DNA of 64,000 bases, from contig NZ_CP114901.1 of NCBI RefSeq assembly GCF_027497175.1, positions 1,798,001 through 1,862,000 on the forward strand, in the 5' to 3' direction. The stretch comes from Verrucosispora sp. WMMD573. Its GTDB lineage: Bacteria > Actinomycetota > Actinomycetes > Mycobacteriales > Micromonosporaceae. Below, in pieces: positions 61,237 to 64,000 of the stretch (position 1 is the stretch's first letter; the number at the start of each line of letters is the position of its first letter). The position numbers and the translations under genes were made by a program. Below the pieces are notes generated by a model. It was not told where the DNA came from. It saw nothing but the letters and a program-made list of their open reading frames with translations, and ran no database searches.

Positions 61237-63731
61237 TGACGGACGTAGCCAAGCCGACCGAGACGGTCACCCTCACCATCGACGGCGTCGAGGTCACCGC
61301 CCCGAAGGGGGCGCTGCTGATCCGGGTCGCCGAGCAGATGGGCACCGAGATCCCCCGGTTCTGTGACCATCCGCTGCTGGCTCCGGCCGGCGCCTGCCGG
61401 CAGTGCCTGGTGGAGGTGGAGGGGCAGCGCAAGCCCGTCGCCTCCTGCACCCAGACGGTCGCCGACGGCATGGTGGTCCGCACCCAGCTCACCTCCCCGG
61501 TCGCCAAGAAGGCGCAGGAGGGGATCATGGAGCTGCTGCTGGTGAATCACCCGCTCGACTGCCCGATGTGTGACAAGGGCGGCGAGTGCCCGCTCCAGAA
61601 CCAGGCGATGTCGACCGGCCGCACCGACTCCCGGTTCCACGAGCACAAGAGGGAGTACCCGAAGCCGCTGCCGATCAGCACCCAGGTGCTGCTCGATCGT
61701 GAGCGGTGCGTGCTCTGCCAGCGGTGCACCCGGTTCTCCGAGGAGATCGCGGGCGACAAGTTCATCGACCTGATGAACCGCTCCTCCGCCGAAGAGATCA
61801 ACATTTACCGGGACGAGGACTACGGGACCGAGGGCGAGGACGGCGACGTCCCGTTCAACTCGTACTTCTCCGGCAACACCGTGCAGATCTGCCCGGTGGG
61901 CGCGCTCACCGGCACCCAGTACCGCTTCCGTGCCCGTCCGTTCGACCTGGTTTCCAGCCCGAGCGTGTGTGAGCACTGCTCGGCCGGCTGCGCCCAGCGC
62001 ACGGACTGGCGGCGGGGCAAGGTGCTGCGCCGGCTGGCCGGGGACGACCCCCAGGTCAACGAGGAGTGGAACTGCGACAAGGGGCGCTGGGGCTTCCAGT
62101 ACGCCCGCGCCGCCGACCGGCTCACCACCCCGCTGGTCCGCGACGAGCACACCGGCGAGCTGCGGGAGGCGTCCTGGAGCGAGGCGCTCAGCGTCGCCGC
62201 CGAAGGGCTGCGGGCCGCCCGGGACACCGGCCAGGGTGCCGCGGTGCTCACCGGCGGTCGACTGACCGTCGAGGACGCGTACGCGTACGCCAAGTTCGCC
62301 CGGGTAGCACTGCACACCAACGACATCGACTTCCGGGCCCGCCCGGTCTCCCGCGAGGAGGCCGACTTCCTGGCCAGCACGGTCGCCGGCAGCACCGAGG
62401 TCACCTACACCGACGTCGAGAACGCGCCGGCCGTGGTGCTTGTCGGCCTGGAGCCGGAGGAGGAGTGCCCGATCCTCTTCCTGCGGCTGCGAAAGGCGTA
62501 CCTGAAGAACAAGCTGAAGGTGTACGCGATCGCCCCGTTCGCCACCCGCGGCCTGGAGAAGCTCGGCGCCAAGCTGGCCCGGGTGGTGCCGGGCGAGGAG
62601 GCCGGGGTGCTCGCCGAGCACGCCACGGTCGCCGAGGCGCTCAGCGCCGAAGGGGCGATCCTGATCGTCGGCGAGCGGCTGGCCACCGTACCGGGCGGCC
62701 TTTCCGCCGCCGCCGAGGTGGCCGCGCGTACCGGGGCGAAGCTGGCCTGGGTGCCGCGACGCGCGGGTGACCGCGGTGCCGTCGACACCGGCTGCCTGCC
62801 GAACCTGCTGCCCGGCGGTCGCCTGGTCACCGAGCCGGGCGCACGTGCCGAGCTGGGCGAGGCGTGGGACATCCCGGCCGGGGTGATCCCCAGTCAGGCC
62901 GGCCGGGACACCGATGGCATTCTCGGTGCCGCCGCCGCGGGCCAGGTGGGCGCGCTGGTGGTGGCCGGAGTCGATCCGGCCGACCTGGCCGACCCGCGCC
63001 TGGCCGAGCAGGCTCTGGACACGGTGCCGTTCCTGGTCAGCCTGGAGTTGCGGGCCAGCGCCGTTACCCGTCGGGCGAACGTCGTCCTCCCGGTCGCACC
63101 GGTGGTGGAGAAGGCCGGCAGCTTCCTCGACTGGGAGGGCCGGTTGCGCCCGTTCGACGCGGTGCTGGACACCGCCGCGATGACCGACGGCCGGGTGCTC
63201 GACGCGCTCGCCGCCCAGCTGGACGTGCGGCTGGGCACCGGGGACGTGCTGACCGTTCGACGTGAGCTGGGCAGCCTGCCGGTGACCCGCGCTGAGCGCC
63301 CGGCCGCGCCCACGGTGCAGCCGGGCTCGGTGCCGCAGCCGGGCACCGGTGAGGCGGTGCTGGCGACCTGGCATCAGCTGATCGACCTGGGCAGCCTCAC
63401 CGATGGCGACGAGCACCTGGGTGGTACCGCCCGCCCGCCGGTGATCCGGCTGGGCAAGGGCAGCGCGGAGGCGCTCGGTGTCGCCGACGGTGACCCGGTC
63501 ACGGTGGGTACCGACCGGGGTGCGGTGACCCTGCCGGCGGCGATCACCGAGATGCCGGACGGTGTGGTCTGGCTACCCACCAACTCGCCCGGCTCGACCG
63601 TGCGGCGCAGCCTCGGCGCGACCTCCGGCGCGGTGGTACGGATCTCCGCGCCCGGCGTGACGGAGCCGGTCGCCGCCGACGCGGCCGGCCGTTCGGGCCC
63701 GCTCCTCAACTCCTCCGGGGGTGTCGCATGA
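61236..63731 (+). CDS. nuoG: NADH-quinone oxidoreductase subunit G
   Basis: An 831-residue subunit. N-terminal [2Fe-2S] ferredoxin ([20 protein letters not shown]), a His/Cys cluster segment ([19 protein letters not shown]), a 4Fe-4S ferredoxin pair ([10 protein letters not shown] and ICPVGAL), the N7-type Cys motif VCEHCSAGC, then a molybdopterin-oxidoreductase-like domain without need for the cofactor. The ATG overlaps the nuoF stop. Confidence 0.96.
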   Translation: MTDVAKPTETVTLTIDGVEVTAPKGALLIRVAEQMGTEIPRFCDHPLLAPAGACRQCLVEVEGQRKPVASCTQTVADGMVVRTQLTSPVAKKAQEGIMELLLVNHPLDCPMCDKGGECPLQNQAMSTGRTDSRFHEHKREYPKPLPISTQVLLDRERCVLCQRCTRFSEEIAGDKFIDLMNRSSAEEINIYRDEDYGTEGEDGDVPFNSYFSGNTVQICPVGALTGTQYRFRARPFDLVSSPSVCEHCSAGCAQRTDWRRGKVLRRLAGDDPQVNEEWNCDKGRWGFQYARAADRLTTPLVRDEHTGELREASWSEALSVAAEGLRAARDTGQGAAVLTGGRLTVEDAYAYAKFARVALHTNDIDFRARPVSREEADFLASTVAGSTEVTYTDVENAPAVVLVGLEPEEECPILFLRLRKAYLKNKLKVYAIAPFATRGLEKLGAKLARVVPGEEAGVLAEHATVAEALSAEGAILIVGERLATVPGGLSAAAEVAARTGAKLAWVPRRAGDRGAVDTGCLPNLLPGGRLVTEPGARAELGEAWDIPAGVIPSQAGRDTDGILGAAAAGQVGALVVAGVDPADLADPRLAEQALDTVPFLVSLELRASAVTRRANVVLPVAPVVEKAGSFLDWEGRLRPFDAVLDTAAMTDGRVLDALAAQLDVRLGTGDVLTVRRELGSLPVTRAERPAAPTVQPGSVPQPGTGEAVLATWHQLIDLGSLTDGDEHLGGTARPPVIRLGKGSAEALGVADGDPVTVGTDRGAVTLPAAITEMPDGVVWLPTNSPGSTVRRSLGATSGAVVRISAPGVTEPVAADAAGRSGPLLNSSGGVA

Positions 63732-64000
63732 ACGTCATCGCCCAGGCGCCGTCGCTGAGCGACTTCGGCCACGACCCGTGGTGGCTGGTCCTCGGCAAGA
63801 TCGTCTTCGCCTTCGTCGTGGCTCTGCTCGGCACCCTGCTCGGCGTCTGGTTCGAGCGGCGGGTGGTGGGGCGGATGGCCGTGCGCCCCGGCCCCAACCA
63901 GCTCGGTCCGTTCGGTCTGCTGCAGACCCTCGCCGACGGACTGAAGATGGCCTTCAAGGAGGACATCCTCCCGAAGTCGGCGGACAAGGTCATCTACTTC
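63728..64000 (+). CDS. nuoH: NADH-quinone oxidoreductase subunit H, cut by the window end
   Basis: The first 91 codons of NuoH. A membrane helix ([20 protein letters not shown]) and the conserved [20 protein letters not shown] and [12 protein letters not shown] segments near the quinone channel are visible. The ATG overlaps the nuoG stop. The rest, and the remaining nuo genes, lie beyond the window. Confidence 0.96.
   Translation, partial: MNVIAQAPSLSDFGHDPWWLVLGKIVFAFVVALLGTLLGVWFERRVVGRMAVRPGPNQLGPFGLLQTLADGLKMAFKEDILPKSADKVIYF

Overview
This is a 64 kb piece of a high-GC actinomycete chromosome. GC-rich third codon positions, frequent GTG starts, GTGA/ATGA gene overlaps, a BldC-like regulator, XRE-DUF5753/DUF397 pairs and a futalosine-type menaquinone pathway all point to Actinomycetia. 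The gene set and style most resemble Micromonosporaceae (Micromonospora or a close relative); this assignment is from memory and no search was run. I see no rRNA, tRNA, CRISPR array, insertion sequence or prophage.

Layout. 1-3.0 kb: a hybrid histidine kinase (5' end outside the window), an overlapping response regulator and a STAS anti-anti-sigma factor. 3.1-9.2 kb: an operon for heme and cytochrome c maturation (hemL, a histidine phosphatase, TlpA-like lipoprotein, CcdA, ResB, CcsB). 9.2-14.5 kb: accessory genes, including a COG1672-type ATPase behind a striking AT-rich palindromic operator, endonuclease V, an XRE/DUF397 pair and a transglutaminase-like protein. 14.8-19.3 kb: UbiD, UbiA-type MqnP and UbiX of late menaquinone synthesis, with a terpene-cyclase-like gene in between, then BldC. 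19.5-22.3 kb: an Lrp regulator with a cysteine-desulfhydrase-like enzyme, then a two-gene operon (DUF6232-like membrane protein plus a small protein) whose products share a RHIM-like VQIG motif. 22.3-28.4 kb: a glycolipid-binding-like protein, a DEAD-box helicase, a proline-rich membrane protein and an NlpC/P60 hydrolase. 28.6-35.8 kb: mqnE, two small membrane proteins, a secreted M14 carboxypeptidase and a cobalamin riboswitch driving a BtuFCD-type ABC transporter. 35.8-44.8 kb: two VOC proteins, a HelD-like helicase, an ArsR/MFS pair, mqnA and two beta-lactamase-fold proteins. 45.1-48.8 kb: paaABCDE for phenylacetyl-CoA epoxidation. 49-50 kb: an AT-richer two-gene island. 50.1-55.7 kb: mqnC, an LPVTG surface protein, menG, a small protein and a MenJ-like reductase. 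55.8-64 kb: nuoABCDEFG and the start of nuoH.

The unifying theme is respiration. mqnA, mqnE, mqnC, the UbiD/MqnP/UbiX late steps, menG and a probable prenyl-chain reductase make and tailor menaquinone. The nuo operon uses it as electron acceptor, and the hemL-ccs operon supplies heme and matures cytochrome c. mqnB and mqnD are not in the window.

The most intriguing non-housekeeping items are the shared amyloid-like motif in the DUF6232 operon (21155-21971), the 47-bp palindromic operator before the COG1672 ATPase, the terpene-cyclase-like gene without a canonical start, the two-gene nuclease-like island at 49 kb, and a set of long hairpins placed between convergent genes.
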